Source: Janthinobacterium sp. 67 | GTDB lineage: Bacteria > Pseudomonadota > Gammaproteobacteria > Burkholderiales > Burkholderiaceae_D | NCBI RefSeq assembly: GCF_002797895.1 | Contig: NZ_PGES01000001.1 | Span: forward strand, 3,472,001-3,536,000 | Reading direction: 5' to 3' | DNA length: 64,000 nucleotides | Shown here: positions 8,960 to 17,385 of the stretch, in pieces | Layout: every line of letters begins with the position of its first letter | Position numbering within the stretch: the first letter of the stretch is position 1 | The notes under the pieces: generated by a model | Told to the model about the DNA's origin: nothing | Database searches by the model: none | The model's input: the letters and a program-made list of their open reading frames with translations, nothing else | Position numbers and translations under genes: made by a program

Positions 8960-9361
8960 TTAGCGGCGCTTGAACAGCGCCGCTTTATCGACCAGCGCCG
9001 CGATCGCCACGCCCGCCGTGTAGGCGATCAGGTCGACCCAGCCGAAGGCGGAGCCCAGCACCAGGTGTCCCAGCGGATGGGCGCGCAACGCGACGATCCA
9101 CGGCGCCTGGTATAGCTGGCCAAATTCCACGGCAAAGCAGATCAGCAGGGACCACGAGGCCAGCTGCCACGTGCGCATGCGCGTGGCGATGGCGCCCAGC
9201 GCAAAGACGATCATCATGGCCCACAGGGCGTCGCCCGGATACTTGCCGAGCGCGGCGGGGACGAATTGGGGAAAGGCGCGCGAGGCCAGGCCCAGCGCGA
9301 TGACAGCCACGGTTGCGCCCACCTGCGGCAGGCGGCGGCGTTCAGGTTTTACCAGGAACAT
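8960..9361 (-). CDS. DUF2809 family membrane protein
   Basis: Small integral membrane protein (about 133 residues) with four predicted helices. Motifs such as GLASRAFPQFVPAALGKYPGDALWAMM and SWSLLICFAVEFGQLYQAPW are typical of DUF2809 (family name from memory); function is unknown. The start is chosen at the ATG at 9361 (MFLVKPERRR); an in-frame ATG at 9379 would add six residues. It is convergent with the M16 gene, 6 bases apart, and upstream lies the 3' end of the LysR gene, so it is probably expressed alone. Confidence 0.7.
   Translation of the reverse strand: MFLVKPERRRLPQVGATVAVIALGLASRAFPQFVPAALGKYPGDALWAMMIVFALGAIATRMRTWQLASWSLLICFAVEFGQLYQAPWIVALRAHPLGHLVLGSAFGWVDLIAYTAGVAIAALVDKAALFKRR
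8962..8987 (+). terminator. Hairpin terminator after the M16 peptidase gene
   Basis: Nine-base perfect stem AGCGGCGCT (8962-8970) and AGCGCCGCT (8976-8984) with loop TGAAC, followed by only three T. It begins 8 bases after the peptidase stop and overlaps the last codons of the convergent DUF2809 gene, whose C-terminal FKRR is encoded by the stem. The short T tract makes efficiency uncertain. Confidence 0.5.
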
Positions 9362-9450
9362 ATTTCCATTCAAAGGCACAATACGGGCCGAACCATTGCG
9401 GCCCGTCCGATATTGTACTGCGCGGCCGTGCCTGCCTGCAGCCTATCGCA

Positions 9451-10356
9451 TTAGCCAAGGTCGACGTGCTGCGCCAGGAAATCGAGAAAGACGCGCACGC
9501 GCAGCGGCACATGCCCGCCTTGCCCCACGAACACGGCATGCACTTCCTCGCTGTCGCCGGGATTGCACTCTTCCAGCACGGCCTGCAAACGGCCGGCCGC
9601 GATATCGGCGCGCACCTGGAAGGCGGCCAGGCGCGCCAGTCCCAGTCCCGCCAGCGCCAGCTGCCGCAAGGCTTCGCCATCGCTGGCCTGTGCATTGCCC
9701 GTGACGGGCACGACGACGTCGCCCTCGGGCAGGCGCAGCGGCCAGCCCGAGCGGGCGCGCGCATAATTGGCGTCGAGCAGATTGTGCGACGCCAGCTCGG
9801 CAGGCGTCAACGGCGTGCCGCGCCGGGCCAGGTAGCCTGGCGCCGCCACGATGGCCATGCGCGTCTGGCCCAGCTTGCGCGCCAGCAGGCTGGAACTTTT
9901 CAATGGCCCCGCCCGCACGGCCACGTCCGTGCGCTGCTCGAGGATATCGACGACTTCATCCGTGAGGACGATGTCGAGCGTCACCTCGGGATAGCGCTCG
10001 AGAAACAACGGCGCCAGCGGCAACAAGAAATGCTGGCCGAACGGCACGTTCGCATTGACTCGTATTTTGCCGCGCGGCACATCCTGCACGCCGGCGCAGC
10101 GCTCGGCCTCGTCCAGCGCCGCCAGCACCTGCTGCCCCCGTTCGTACAGGCCGCAACCTTCGGCCGTCAGTTGCAGCTGGCGTGTGGAGCGGTTCAGCAG
10201 GCGCGCGCCCAGGCGCTCTTCCAGCCGCGAGACGAGCTTGCTGACGGCCGACGGCGTCATGCCGCAAGCGCGCGCGGCGGCGGAAAAGCCGCCGAGCTCG
10301 ACGACGCGCACGAACACTTCCAGCTCGCCGGAACGGTTCACTTCCAGTCTGGCCAT
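9451..10356 (-). CDS. LysR family transcriptional regulator
   Basis: A 301-residue LysR regulator: an N-terminal winged helix (residues about 1-65, SGELEVFVRVVELGGFSAAARACGMTPSAVSKLVSRLEERLG) and a C-terminal periplasmic-binding-protein fold effector domain. It belongs to the large AaeR/DmlR-like branch by appearance. It is transcribed divergently from the SGNH hydrolase gene, so its most likely target is that gene; an inverted repeat CTCAT-N12-ATGAG lies in the shared intergenic region. The effector cannot be predicted. Confidence 0.9.
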   Translation of the reverse strand: MARLEVNRSGELEVFVRVVELGGFSAAARACGMTPSAVSKLVSRLEERLGARLLNRSTRQLQLTAEGCGLYERGQQVLAALDEAERCAGVQDVPRGKIRVNANVPFGQHFLLPLAPLFLERYPEVTLDIVLTDEVVDILEQRTDVAVRAGPLKSSSLLARKLGQTRMAIVAAPGYLARRGTPLTPAELASHNLLDANYARARSGWPLRLPEGDVVVPVTGNAQASDGEALRQLALAGLGLARLAAFQVRADIAAGRLQAVLEECNPGDSEEVHAVFVGQGGHVPLRVRVFLDFLAQHVDLG

Positions 10357-10367
10357 TGTGAATTCAA

Positions 10368-10389
10368 CTCATAAATGTTCTTCGATGAG
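10368..10389. promoter_or_regulatory. Candidate LysR operator in divergent intergenic region
   Basis: Inverted repeat CTCAT (10368-10372) and ATGAG (10385-10389) separated by 12 bases, placed between the LysR gene start (10356) and the SGNH hydrolase start. LysR proteins commonly bind dyads around a T-N11-A core in this position. The arms are short, so it is only a candidate. Confidence 0.35.
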
Positions 10390-10440
10390 ATAGTCTAGTA
10401 CATAAATGGCTTTGCTTTCATCATGCGCACATTCCCCTTG

Positions 10441-11757
10441 ATGAAGCGAGCCGCCATGCAACGACTGTCCCTCCTCCCCGCCATCCTGCTGAGCCTGGCG
10501 CTGAGCATTCCCGCCGCCCATGCGGCCGATCCCGCACCCACCTGGCTGGCCAGCTGGACGGCCAGCCCGCAGGCCGTGTGGAGCCGCGATTTCCTGTTCC
10601 CCAGCAATGTGCCCGCCGTGCTGCAGGGGCACACCGTGCGCCAGGTGGCGCGCATCAGCGTGGGCGGCCCGCGCGTGCGCATCGTGCTGTCGAATGCGTA
10701 TGGCAAGGTACCGCTGCGCATCGGCGCGGCCACCGTGGCCCTGGCCGCTTCCGCTTCCGCCATCGAAGCGGGCAGCCTGCGCACGCTGACGTTTTCCGGC
10801 CAGCCGGCGGCCAGCGTGGCGCCGGGCGCGCCGCTCGTCAGCGACCCCGTCGACCTGTCCGTGCCGGACCTGGCCCGCCTGACGGTGAGCATCCACCTGC
10901 CGCAAGCCAGTCCCGTCTCCACGTTTCACTGGGATGGGCGCGAGACGGCGTGGATCGCCCCGCAGGACCAGACGCGGGCCGCGCGCATCGATGACGCGCC
11001 CGGCGTGCAGACCACGACGGCGCGCGTCTTGCTCAGTGCGATTCAGGTGGAGGCGGCGCCGGGGGCGCAGGGAGCGCAAACTGTGGCCATCCTCGGCGAT
11101 TCGATTAGCGATGGCGCCACCGCCAGCCTGGGGATGGATGCGCGCTGGCCCGATTTCCTGGCCCGGCGTTTGGCGCCGCACGGCGTGGCCGTGATCAATG
11201 CGGGCATTTCCGGTGCGCGGTTGTTGTCCGACGGCATGGGAGACAATGCCCTGGCCCGTTTCGAGCGCGACGTGCTGGCGCAACCCGGCGTGCGCACGGT
11301 GATCGTCCTGTTGGGAATCAATGACATCAGCTGGCCCGGCACGGCGTTTGCGCCACGGTCAAAACGGCCGACGTTGGAGGAGTTAACAAACGGCTACGCC
11401 CAGCTGATCGCCCAGGCGCACAGCCGCGGCGTGCGCGTGATCGCGGCCACCTTGATGCCGTTCGCAGGCGCCCTGCCCGGCACGCCCTTGAGCAACTATT
11501 ATCAGCCGGAAAAAGATGCGCTGCGCCAGCAATTGAATGCGTGGATACGCGCCAGCGGCAGCTTTGATGCGGTACTCGACTTCGACGCGTTGGCGCGCGA
11601 CCCTGCGCACCCGCTGCGCCTGCTGCCCGCCTACGACTCGGGCGACCACCTGCACCCGGGCGACGCAGGCAACCGGGCGCTGGCGGAAGGGACAGACCTG
11701 TCCCTACTGTTTACAAATCAGTCGCCCAGGCCCGCGTACAAAGCGGTACTCAGGTAG
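10441..11757 (+). CDS. SGNH/GDSL family hydrolase (secreted esterase)
   Basis: Exported esterase of about 438 residues. A signal peptide ([20 protein letters not shown]) is followed by a beta-rich N-terminal region ([20 protein letters not shown]) and an SGNH core: block [11 protein letters not shown] with the nucleophile Ser, block III LLGINDI, and block [14 protein letters not shown] with the catalytic Asp and His. The [10 protein letters not shown] start is typical of the GDSL group often annotated as lysophospholipase or rhamnogalacturonan acetylesterase-like; the substrate is unknown. In-frame ATGs at 10423, 10441 and 10456 are all possible; 10441 gives a signal peptide with a positive n-region. 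The 3' end overlaps convergent cysK by 40 bases. It lies divergent to a LysR gene that probably controls it. Confidence 0.85.
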   Translation: MKRAAMQRLSLLPAILLSLALSIPAAHAADPAPTWLASWTASPQAVWSRDFLFPSNVPAVLQGHTVRQVARISVGGPRVRIVLSNAYGKVPLRIGAATVALAASASAIEAGSLRTLTFSGQPAASVAPGAPLVSDPVDLSVPDLARLTVSIHLPQASPVSTFHWDGRETAWIAPQDQTRAARIDDAPGVQTTTARVLLSAIQVEAAPGAQGAQTVAILGDSISDGATASLGMDARWPDFLARRLAPHGVAVINAGISGARLLSDGMGDNALARFERDVLAQPGVRTVIVLLGINDISWPGTAFAPRSKRPTLEELTNGYAQLIAQAHSRGVRVIAATLMPFAGALPGTPLSNYYQPEKDALRQQLNAWIRASGSFDAVLDFDALARDPAHPLRLLPAYDSGDHLHPGDAGNRALAEGTDLSLLFTNQSPRPAYKAVLR

Positions 11758-12650
11758 CGCTCGCCGAACGACGGAATGATGGTGACGATGGTCTTGCCCG
11801 CGTTTTCCGGACGGCGCGCCACTTGCAGGGCGGCCCACAGGGCGGCACCCGACGAGATGCCGACCAACAAGCCTTCGTCGCTGGCGGCCAGGCGCGCCGT
11901 GGCGAAGGCGTCGTCGTTCTTGACGCAAATGATTTCGTCATAGATGGCCGTATTCAAGATCTGCGGCACGAAACCGGCGCCGATGCCCTGGATCGGGTGC
12001 GGCCCCTTGGTGCCCTTCGACAGCATCGGCGACGCTTCCGGTTCCACGGCAATCACTTGCAGGCCGGGCTTGCGCTCCTTCAGCACTTCGCCGATGCCGG
12101 TGATCGTGCCGCCCGTGCCTACGCCGGCGATGACGATATCGACTTGGCCGTCCGTGTCGCGCCAGATTTCCTCGGCCGTCGTGGCGCGGTGGATGGCGGG
12201 ATTGGCGGGGTTATTGAATTGCTGCAGCATCAGGTAGCGCGGGTCGGCCGCCACCAGTTCCTCGGCCTTGCGGATGGCGCCCAGCATGCCTTCGCTGCCC
12301 GGCGTGAGCACCAGCTCGGCGCCATAGGCGCGCAGCAGGATGCGCCGCTCGCGGCTCATGGTGTCGGGCATGACGAGGGTGCAGCGGTAGCCGCGCGCGG
12401 CGCACACCATGGCCAGCGCGATGCCCGTGTTGCCGCTCGTCGGTTCGACGATGACGGTATCGGGATGGATCTTGCCTGCGGCTTCGGCGGCGACGATCAT
12501 GGCCAGGCCGATGCGGTCCTTGACGCTGTGCGCGGGATTGTAGAATTCGAGTTTGGCCAGGATGGTGGCCACACTGCCGGCAGCGATGCGGTTGATGCGC
12601 ACCAGAGGGGTGTTGCCGATCAGTTCGGTGACGTCGTTGGCGATGTTCAT
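11718..12650 (-). CDS. cysK: Cysteine synthase A (O-acetylserine sulfhydrylase)
   Basis: PLP enzyme of 310 residues making cysteine from O-acetylserine and sulfide. Visible motifs: [13 protein letters not shown] at the N terminus, the PLP lysine in [15 protein letters not shown], the substrate loop [11 protein letters not shown], the PLP-phosphate loop [12 protein letters not shown], and [11 protein letters not shown] at the C terminus. The start at 12650 ([12 protein letters not shown]) matches family N termini; the frame is open upstream but those residues look non-coding. It overlaps the 3' end of the convergent esterase gene. CysK rather than CysM is favoured by length and the [10 protein letters not shown] region, but specificity is not proven. 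Confidence 0.92.
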   Translation of the reverse strand: MNIANDVTELIGNTPLVRINRIAAGSVATILAKLEFYNPAHSVKDRIGLAMIVAAEAAGKIHPDTVIVEPTSGNTGIALAMVCAARGYRCTLVMPDTMSRERRILLRAYGAELVLTPGSEGMLGAIRKAEELVAADPRYLMLQQFNNPANPAIHRATTAEEIWRDTDGQVDIVIAGVGTGGTITGIGEVLKERKPGLQVIAVEPEASPMLSKGTKGPHPIQGIGAGFVPQILNTAIYDEIICVKNDDAFATARLAASDEGLLVGISSGAALWAALQVARRPENAGKTIVTIIPSFGERYLSTALYAGLGD

Positions 12651-12749
12651 GGGTGTGGTCTCCACAGCAATTACAGAAGAACCCAGTCTACCGCGTTTCA
12701 GCGCGCAAATGGCGGCGGCGCGGGCATGCGCCGCCGCCAAACTGAACAA

Positions 12750-13214
12750 TTACTTCACGTCCAGCAATTCCACGTCGAAGATCAGTGCCGAGTTCGGCGG
12801 AATGTCGCCATTGCCGGCGCCGCGCGGACCGTAGGCCAGTTCGCCTGGAATGATCAGGGTGCGCTTGCCGCCCACCTTCATGCCGGCCACGCCCTGGTCC
12901 CAGCCCTTGATGACCATGCCCTTGCCGAGCGGGAAGTCGAACGGGCCACGGCCCACGGAGCTGTCGAACTTCTTGCCGCGCGAATCTTTCGCCAGCGGAC
13001 GGTACAGCCAGCCCGTGTAATGCACGGTGACGTTGCTGCCGACGGACGCTTCCTTGCCCGTGCCGACCTTGTTGTCGATCAGGATCAATTTATCGGCGAC
13101 AGGGCCGGGACTCAGCGAGACGGCCGAGGCGGGAACAGGCGCTGGCGCCTGTGCCTGCGCCAGCGATGCGGCGACGGAGCAGATCAGGGCAAACAAAACG
13201 GAGCTACGCGTCAT
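12750..13214 (-). CDS. FKBP-type peptidyl-prolyl cis-trans isomerase, exported
   Basis: A 154-residue periplasmic isomerase. Signal peptide MTRSSVLFALICSVAASLAQA is followed by a short proline/alanine linker and a single FKBP domain with the expected active-site residues: VTVHYTGWLY, KKFDSSVGRGPFDFPLG, VIKGWDQGVAGMKVGGKR, AYGPRGAG and LIFDVELLDV. The start at 13214 is chosen because it begins the signal peptide; upstream in-frame codons add a nonsensical extension. cysK follows after a 99-base gap and may be cotranscribed. A divergent promoter region separates it from thpR. Confidence 0.93.
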   Translation of the reverse strand: MTRSSVLFALICSVAASLAQAQAPAPVPASAVSLSPGPVADKLILIDNKVGTGKEASVGSNVTVHYTGWLYRPLAKDSRGKKFDSSVGRGPFDFPLGKGMVIKGWDQGVAGMKVGGKRTLIIPGELAYGPRGAGNGDIPPNSALIFDVELLDVK

Positions 13215-13244
13215 GATGTATTCTTTCAGTGAGTTTCGGTGAGA

Positions 13245-13268
13245 TCCCTGCACCTAACATGGCAGGGA
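13245..13268 (+). promoter_or_regulatory. Inverted repeat that covers the thpR ribosome binding site
   Basis: TCCCTGC (13245-13251) and GCAGGGA (13262-13268) are perfect seven-base arms with a ten-base loop. The right arm contains AGGGA, the only Shine-Dalgarno-like sequence before the thpR ATG at 13275, so a folded leader would hide the ribosome binding site. Whether this structure forms or is chance is unknown. Confidence 0.3.
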
Positions 13269-13274
13269 ACGCCA

Positions 13275-13835
13275 ATGATAGCAAACCGCCGCAACGATAG
13301 GAAAAATTTGTCGCACGATACACACTGCCCCCGCCTGTTTTACGCGCTGTGGCCCGACGCGGCCACGCGCGCGGCCCTGGCCGCCTGGCAGGCGCGCTTG
13401 CCAGGCAAACCCGTGCGCGCGGACAAGCTGCACCTGACCCTGGCCTTCCTGGGCCAGCGCCCGGCCAGCGATCTGCCGGCCCTGCTCGACATTCTGGCGC
13501 ACTTGCCGGCGCGCGCCATGCCCTTGCTGTTCGATCACGCCAGCCACTTTACAAAGCTGGCGCTGGCCTGGGCCGCCCTGGCGCAGCCTTCGCCCGCCCT
13601 GCTGGACTTGCGCGCGGCCTGCATGCAGCGCCTGGCGGAACAGGGGCTGGCGCCCCGCTTCGAACACGACCGCTTTACGCCACACGTGACCCTGGCGCGC
13701 CAGGCGCCGCCGCCGGCCATCGATGACTTCGCGCCCATCGCCTGGCTGGCCGACGAGCTGGTGCTGGTGGAATCGCTCAAGAGCAGCGGCGACTACCGCA
13801 TCCTGGCCAGCAGGAAGCTGATTCATGCAGCGTAA
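13275..13835 (+). CDS. thpR: RNA 2',3'-cyclic phosphodiesterase (2'-5' RNA ligase family)
   Basis: A 186-residue member of the 2H phosphoesterase superfamily, formerly called LigT. Both HxT motifs are present: HLTLAF (about residue 55) and HVTLAR (about residue 135), and the YALWPDAATRAAL start is characteristic. The family opens 2',3'-cyclic phosphates on RNA ends; the physiological substrate is uncertain. The ATG at 13275 has AGGGA just upstream. It is divergent from the FKBP gene and convergent with tcdA, 14 bases apart. Confidence 0.88.
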   Translation: MIANRRNDRKNLSHDTHCPRLFYALWPDAATRAALAAWQARLPGKPVRADKLHLTLAFLGQRPASDLPALLDILAHLPARAMPLLFDHASHFTKLALAWAALAQPSPALLDLRAACMQRLAEQGLAPRFEHDRFTPHVTLARQAPPPAIDDFAPIAWLADELVLVESLKSSGDYRILASRKLIHAA

Positions 13836-13849
13836 CTTGGACGACTGAT

Positions 13850-14665
13850 CTAGGCGGCATCCGGCAAGGCGGCCAATTTGTCTTGGCGCAAGCTTTTCAG
13901 CGCGTGGGCGGCCGCCACCATGCCGAAGCTGGCCGTCACCACCACGCTGGAACCGAAGCCGGCACAGTTCAGGCCCGTCACGCCGGCGGGCGCGCCGCCA
14001 TCGATGGCGCACGCTTCCGCGCTCTCGGGCGTGCTCAACGGTTCCATGGAAAACACGGCGTCGACATTGAATTTGTTTTTCACGCCACGGGGGAAACCAT
14101 ATTCCGTGCGCAACAGTTTTCGCACGCGCTTGAGCAACGGTTCCTGTTCCGTTTTCGACAGGTCGCGCACGGCGATCAGGGTCGGGTCCGTCTGCCCGCC
14201 CGCGCTGCCGATGGTCAGCATGGGCAGATTGCGTGCGCGGCAATACGCGATCACGGCCGCTTTCGCCTTGGCATTGTCGATCGCGTCGACCAGATAGTCG
14301 AAATCGCGCCCGCCCAACAACTGCTCGAGGTTATCGGGGCTAATAAAATCCTCGATCTGCGTGACCTGGCAAAACGGGTTGATCAGTTCGATGCGTTCGG
14401 CCAGGGCCGTGATCTTGGCCTTGCCGATGGTGTCGCTCATGGCCTGGATCTGGCGGTTGATGTTCGATTCGGCAACATTGTCGAGGTCGATCAGGGTCAG
14501 GCGGCCGATGGCGCTACGCGCAAGCGCTTCGACGATCCAGGAACCGACGCCGCCCACGCCGATCACACACACGTGGGCGGCACGGAAGCGTTCCAGTGCC
14601 GGCGTGCCATACAAGCGGGCAATGCCGCCGAAACGCCGCTCAAAATCGATCTCGGTCAAGTCCAT
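13850..14665 (-). CDS. tcdA: tRNA threonylcarbamoyladenosine dehydratase (TcdA/CsdL)
   Basis: E1-like ThiF-family enzyme that cyclises t6A37 to ct6A37 in tRNAs decoding ANN codons. The nucleotide-binding loop VIGVGGVGSWIVEALARS, DLDNVAESNINRQIQA, DAIDNAKAKAAVIAYC and the family-specific DLSKTEQEPLLKRVRKLLR followed by VFSMEPL are all visible. About 271 residues from the ATG at 14665 (MDLTEIDFERRFGG); a second in-frame ATG at 14695 would add ten residues. Divergent from the hemerythrin-PdxH gene. Confidence 0.92.
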   Translation of the reverse strand: MDLTEIDFERRFGGIARLYGTPALERFRAAHVCVIGVGGVGSWIVEALARSAIGRLTLIDLDNVAESNINRQIQAMSDTIGKAKITALAERIELINPFCQVTQIEDFISPDNLEQLLGGRDFDYLVDAIDNAKAKAAVIAYCRARNLPMLTIGSAGGQTDPTLIAVRDLSKTEQEPLLKRVRKLLRTEYGFPRGVKNKFNVDAVFSMEPLSTPESAEACAIDGGAPAGVTGLNCAGFGSSVVVTASFGMVAAAHALKSLRQDKLAALPDAA

Positions 14666-14704
14666 GGAAATTAGTTCATTGGTGGAGGTATGCATGGCGC
14701 CATT

Positions 14705-14733
14705 TTAACGGACACTGCGCTGGCAGATATTCT
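14705..14733 (+). promoter_or_regulatory. Possible sigma-70 promoter of the hemerythrin-PdxH gene
   Basis: TTAACG (14705-14710) and TATTCT (14728-14733) are separated by 17 bases, about 75 bases before the ATG at 14809. Spacing is ideal but both boxes deviate from consensus. Confidence 0.3.
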
Positions 14734-14808
14734 AAAATAGCCGAATTGACACAGCGACAAGCAGCGTTTGTCGCCGCGCCCCCACACCGCCCACCACGAG
14801 AACTCGCC

Positions 14809-16008
14809 ATGACCTCTCCCCTGTTCGACTCCGTTCCCGGCTTTGACCAGCCCATCGCCGTGCTCAAGCATTGTCACGACAAGATCCGCAAGCAGTTGAC
14901 GACCCTGCAAAACCTGCTGGCGCACCTGGCGCAGCACGGCAACACGGCGGATGCGCAGCAGGCGGCCAAGGCGGTGTTGCAATATTTCAATAAAGCCGCC
15001 CATCTGCACCATGACGATGAGGAACAGGACTTGATGCCCATGCTGCAAGCGACGGCCACGGGCGACGATGCCGCCCTGCTGGCGACCCTGGTGCCGGAAA
15101 TCCTGGCCGACCACCAGCGCATGGACCAGGCCTGGCTGACCCTGCGCCCGGAACTGGACGCCATCGCGGCCGGCACGGCTGTCCAATTGTCCGCCCATGG
15201 CGTGCGCGATTACGTGGCCGCCTACCAGGCCCACATGAGCAAGGAAGAGGGCCAGCTGGCGCCCATGGCCAAGCGCCTGTTCAGCGCGCAGCAGATGGAG
15301 CAGCTGGGCACGGCCATGCAGCGCCGCCGTGGCATCGCGCCGGAGGCTCCCGAAGTGCCGGACGCGGCCGCCGCGCTGGCCGCCATGCGCACCGATTACG
15401 TGCAATCGAGCCTGAGCGAGACGGACGTGCTGGCCGATCCCATCGCCCAGTTCCAGAAATGGTTTGCCGAGGCCGTCAAGGCGCAGGTGATGGAGCCGAA
15501 CGCCATGAGCCTGGCGACCGTCAGTCCCGACGGCAAGCCCAGCTCGCGCATCGTGCTGATCAAGCAATTCGACGAACGGGGCTTTACCTGGTACACGAAT
15601 TACCACAGCGACAAGGGCCAGCAGCTCGAGCACAACCCGCATGCGGCCCTGCTGTTCTTCTGGGGCGAACTGGAGCGGCAAGTGCGCATCGAAGGCACGG
15701 TGGTGAAAACCACGGCCGCCGAGAGCGATGAGTATTTCAATGTGCGCCCCGTGCAAAGCCGCTTGTCGGCGATTGCTTCGCAGCAAAGCGCGCCCATTGC
15801 CGACCGTGCCGCGCTGGAAAGCAATTACGCGGCCGTGGCCGCCGCCATCGGCGATGCCCCGCCGCCGCGCCCTGCCCACTGGGGCGGCTACCGCTTGCAG
15901 CCGGAACGCATCGAATTCTGGCAGGGGCGCCGTTCGCGCTTCCACGACCGCATCGTCTTTACGCGCGGTGCTGACGGGCAATGGAGCATGCAGCGCTTGC
16001 AACCGTAA
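14809..16008 (+). CDS. pdxH: Hemerythrin-like domain fused to pyridoxamine 5'-phosphate oxidase
   Basis: A 399-residue two-domain protein. Residues 1 to about 170 form a hemerythrin HHE four-helix bundle with iron-ligand candidates His21 or His23, the HLHHDDEE cluster (65-72), His102 in ADHQRMD, and His142 with Glu146/147 in AHMSKEEGQL. After a linker (EAPEVPDAAAALAAM, about 178-193) comes a complete PdxH domain: MRTDYVQSSLSETDVLADP, SRIVLIKQFDERGFTWYTNY, LERQVRIEG, QSAPIADRAALESNY, and the C-terminal GGYRLQPERIEFWQGRRSRFHDR and MQRLQP. PdxH makes pyridoxal 5'-phosphate using FMN and oxygen. There is no ribosome binding site at the internal Met193, so one polypeptide is expected. PdxH is usually about 210 residues and alone; this fusion is unusual. 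Confidence 0.88.
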   Translation: MTSPLFDSVPGFDQPIAVLKHCHDKIRKQLTTLQNLLAHLAQHGNTADAQQAAKAVLQYFNKAAHLHHDDEEQDLMPMLQATATGDDAALLATLVPEILADHQRMDQAWLTLRPELDAIAAGTAVQLSAHGVRDYVAAYQAHMSKEEGQLAPMAKRLFSAQQMEQLGTAMQRRRGIAPEAPEVPDAAAALAAMRTDYVQSSLSETDVLADPIAQFQKWFAEAVKAQVMEPNAMSLATVSPDGKPSSRIVLIKQFDERGFTWYTNYHSDKGQQLEHNPHAALLFFWGELERQVRIEGTVVKTTAAESDEYFNVRPVQSRLSAIASQQSAPIADRAALESNYAAVAAAIGDAPPPRPAHWGGYRLQPERIEFWQGRRSRFHDRIVFTRGADGQWSMQRLQP

Positions 16009-16099
16009 GCAGCATAGACAAGGCGGCGCAAAGCAAGCTGGTCAATATAGGTGTAGGCTATGAAGGTAGAAGTTACTAAATAACATTGTTTCTCAATTT

Positions 16100-16118
16100 G
16101 CGGCCCCGGTGGGGCCGC
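16100..16118 (+). promoter_or_regulatory. Strong leader hairpin immediately before cfa
   Basis: Perfect eight-base stem GCGGCCCC (16100-16107) and GGGGCCGC (16111-16118) with a three-base loop GGT. It is not followed by a T run, and the cfa ribosome binding site GGAGG (16125-16129) starts seven bases after the stem. It could be a weak terminator of the upstream pdxH transcript or a 5' leader structure of cfa. Confidence 0.45.
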
Positions 16119-16134
16119 TTCATTGGAGGCCATT

Positions 16135-17370
16135 TTGTTTGTACAAAACCAACTCAAGTCCTGGATCGCCAGCATCCGCAGCAAGACCGCCTTGCCGCTC
16201 CGCATAGAATTATGGAACGGCCAGCATGTCGACCTGTCCAGCGAAACGCCGAGAGTCACCATCCGCCTGCCCACCGTCGCCTCGGCCCGCTATTTGCTGA
16301 ACCCGTCGCTGGCCAACCTGGGCTCGGCCTATGTGGAAGGCAATATCGAAGTCAAGGGCACGGCCCAGGACATGATAGCCATCTGCAATGCCCTGGCGCG
16401 CAATACCTTGAAGCCGGAAGGCAAGCTGGCCCGCATCGTGCGCAGCTTTACACACGACAAGAGCAAGGATGCCGAAGCCATCCGCTACCATTACGACGTG
16501 TCGAACGCGTTCTATGAACAGTTTCTCGACCCCGCCCTCGTGTATTCCTGCGCCTATTTCGAACAGGGCGATGAGACCCTGGCGCAGGCACAGGTCAAGA
16601 AGATCGACCATATCCTGAAGAAAATCCAGTTGCAGCCGGGCCAGACCCTGCTCGACATCGGCTGCGGCTGGGGCGCGCTCGTCATGCGTGCCGCCCAGCA
16701 ATATGGCGCCCGCTGCGTGGGCGTGACCCTGTCGGAAAACCAGTACGCGCTGGCGCGCGAGCGCGTGGCGGCGGCCGGCCTGGCGCACCTGATCGACATC
16801 CGCCTGCAAGACTACCGCGACGTCACGGGCCAGTTCGACCGCATCACCAGCGTGGGCATGTTCGAGCACGTGGGCCTGAAACACTTGCCCGAGTACTTTT
16901 CCATCATCAACAAGCTACTGGCGCCGGACGGCATGGCGATGAACCACGGCATCACCTCGACCGATCCTGACAATGGCGAAACGCCGTATGGCGGCGGCGA
17001 ATTCATCGAAAAATATGTGTTTCCGCACGGCGAACTGGCGCACATCGGCAACGTACTCAAAACCATGCAGCAGGGGGGGCTGGAAGTGCTGGACGTGGAA
17101 AACCTGCGGCGCCACTATGCGCGCACCTGCGCCCTGTGGACGGAAAATTTCGAAGCCCATGCCGAGCAGATCCGTCCGCTGGCGGGCGAACGGCGCTTCC
17201 GCATCTGGCACGTCTACCTGGCCGGCTGCGCCTATGCTTTCGAGCAAGATTTGATCAGCCTGTACCAGATCGTCTGCGTGAAGGCGGGCCGGCGTTCTTC
17301 CTCCCTGCCCTGGTCGCGCAACTACATGTATGCGCAGGATGCGAGGCCGGCGCCCGTGCTGGCAAGCTGA
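16135..17370 (+). CDS. cfa: Cyclopropane-fatty-acyl-phospholipid synthase
   Basis: A 411-residue S-adenosylmethionine-dependent enzyme that adds a methylene bridge to unsaturated acyl chains of membrane phospholipids. It has the Cfa N-terminal lipid-binding region, AIRYHYDVSNAFYEQFLDPALVYSCAYF, the SAM motif LLDIGCGWGALVMRAA, the active-site region ITSVGMFEHVG, and the C-terminal RRHYARTCALWTENFEAH. No ATG fits: the best start is the TTG at 16135, five bases after a perfect GGAGG; a TTG at 16123 overlaps that GGAGG and is less likely. The msrA gene ends 15 bases beyond on the other strand. Confidence 0.93.
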   Translation: MFVQNQLKSWIASIRSKTALPLRIELWNGQHVDLSSETPRVTIRLPTVASARYLLNPSLANLGSAYVEGNIEVKGTAQDMIAICNALARNTLKPEGKLARIVRSFTHDKSKDAEAIRYHYDVSNAFYEQFLDPALVYSCAYFEQGDETLAQAQVKKIDHILKKIQLQPGQTLLDIGCGWGALVMRAAQQYGARCVGVTLSENQYALARERVAAAGLAHLIDIRLQDYRDVTGQFDRITSVGMFEHVGLKHLPEYFSIINKLLAPDGMAMNHGITSTDPDNGETPYGGGEFIEKYVFPHGELAHIGNVLKTMQQGGLEVLDVENLRRHYARTCALWTENFEAHAEQIRPLAGERRFRIWHVYLAGCAYAFEQDLISLYQIVCVKAGRRSSSLPWSRNYMYAQDARPAPVLAS

Positions 17371-17385
17371 CGGGTGCGCGGGGCG

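Noticed and set aside
11823..13232. Plus-strand open frame of 469 codons
   Set aside because: Antisense to cysK and the FKBP gene, no recognisable domain.
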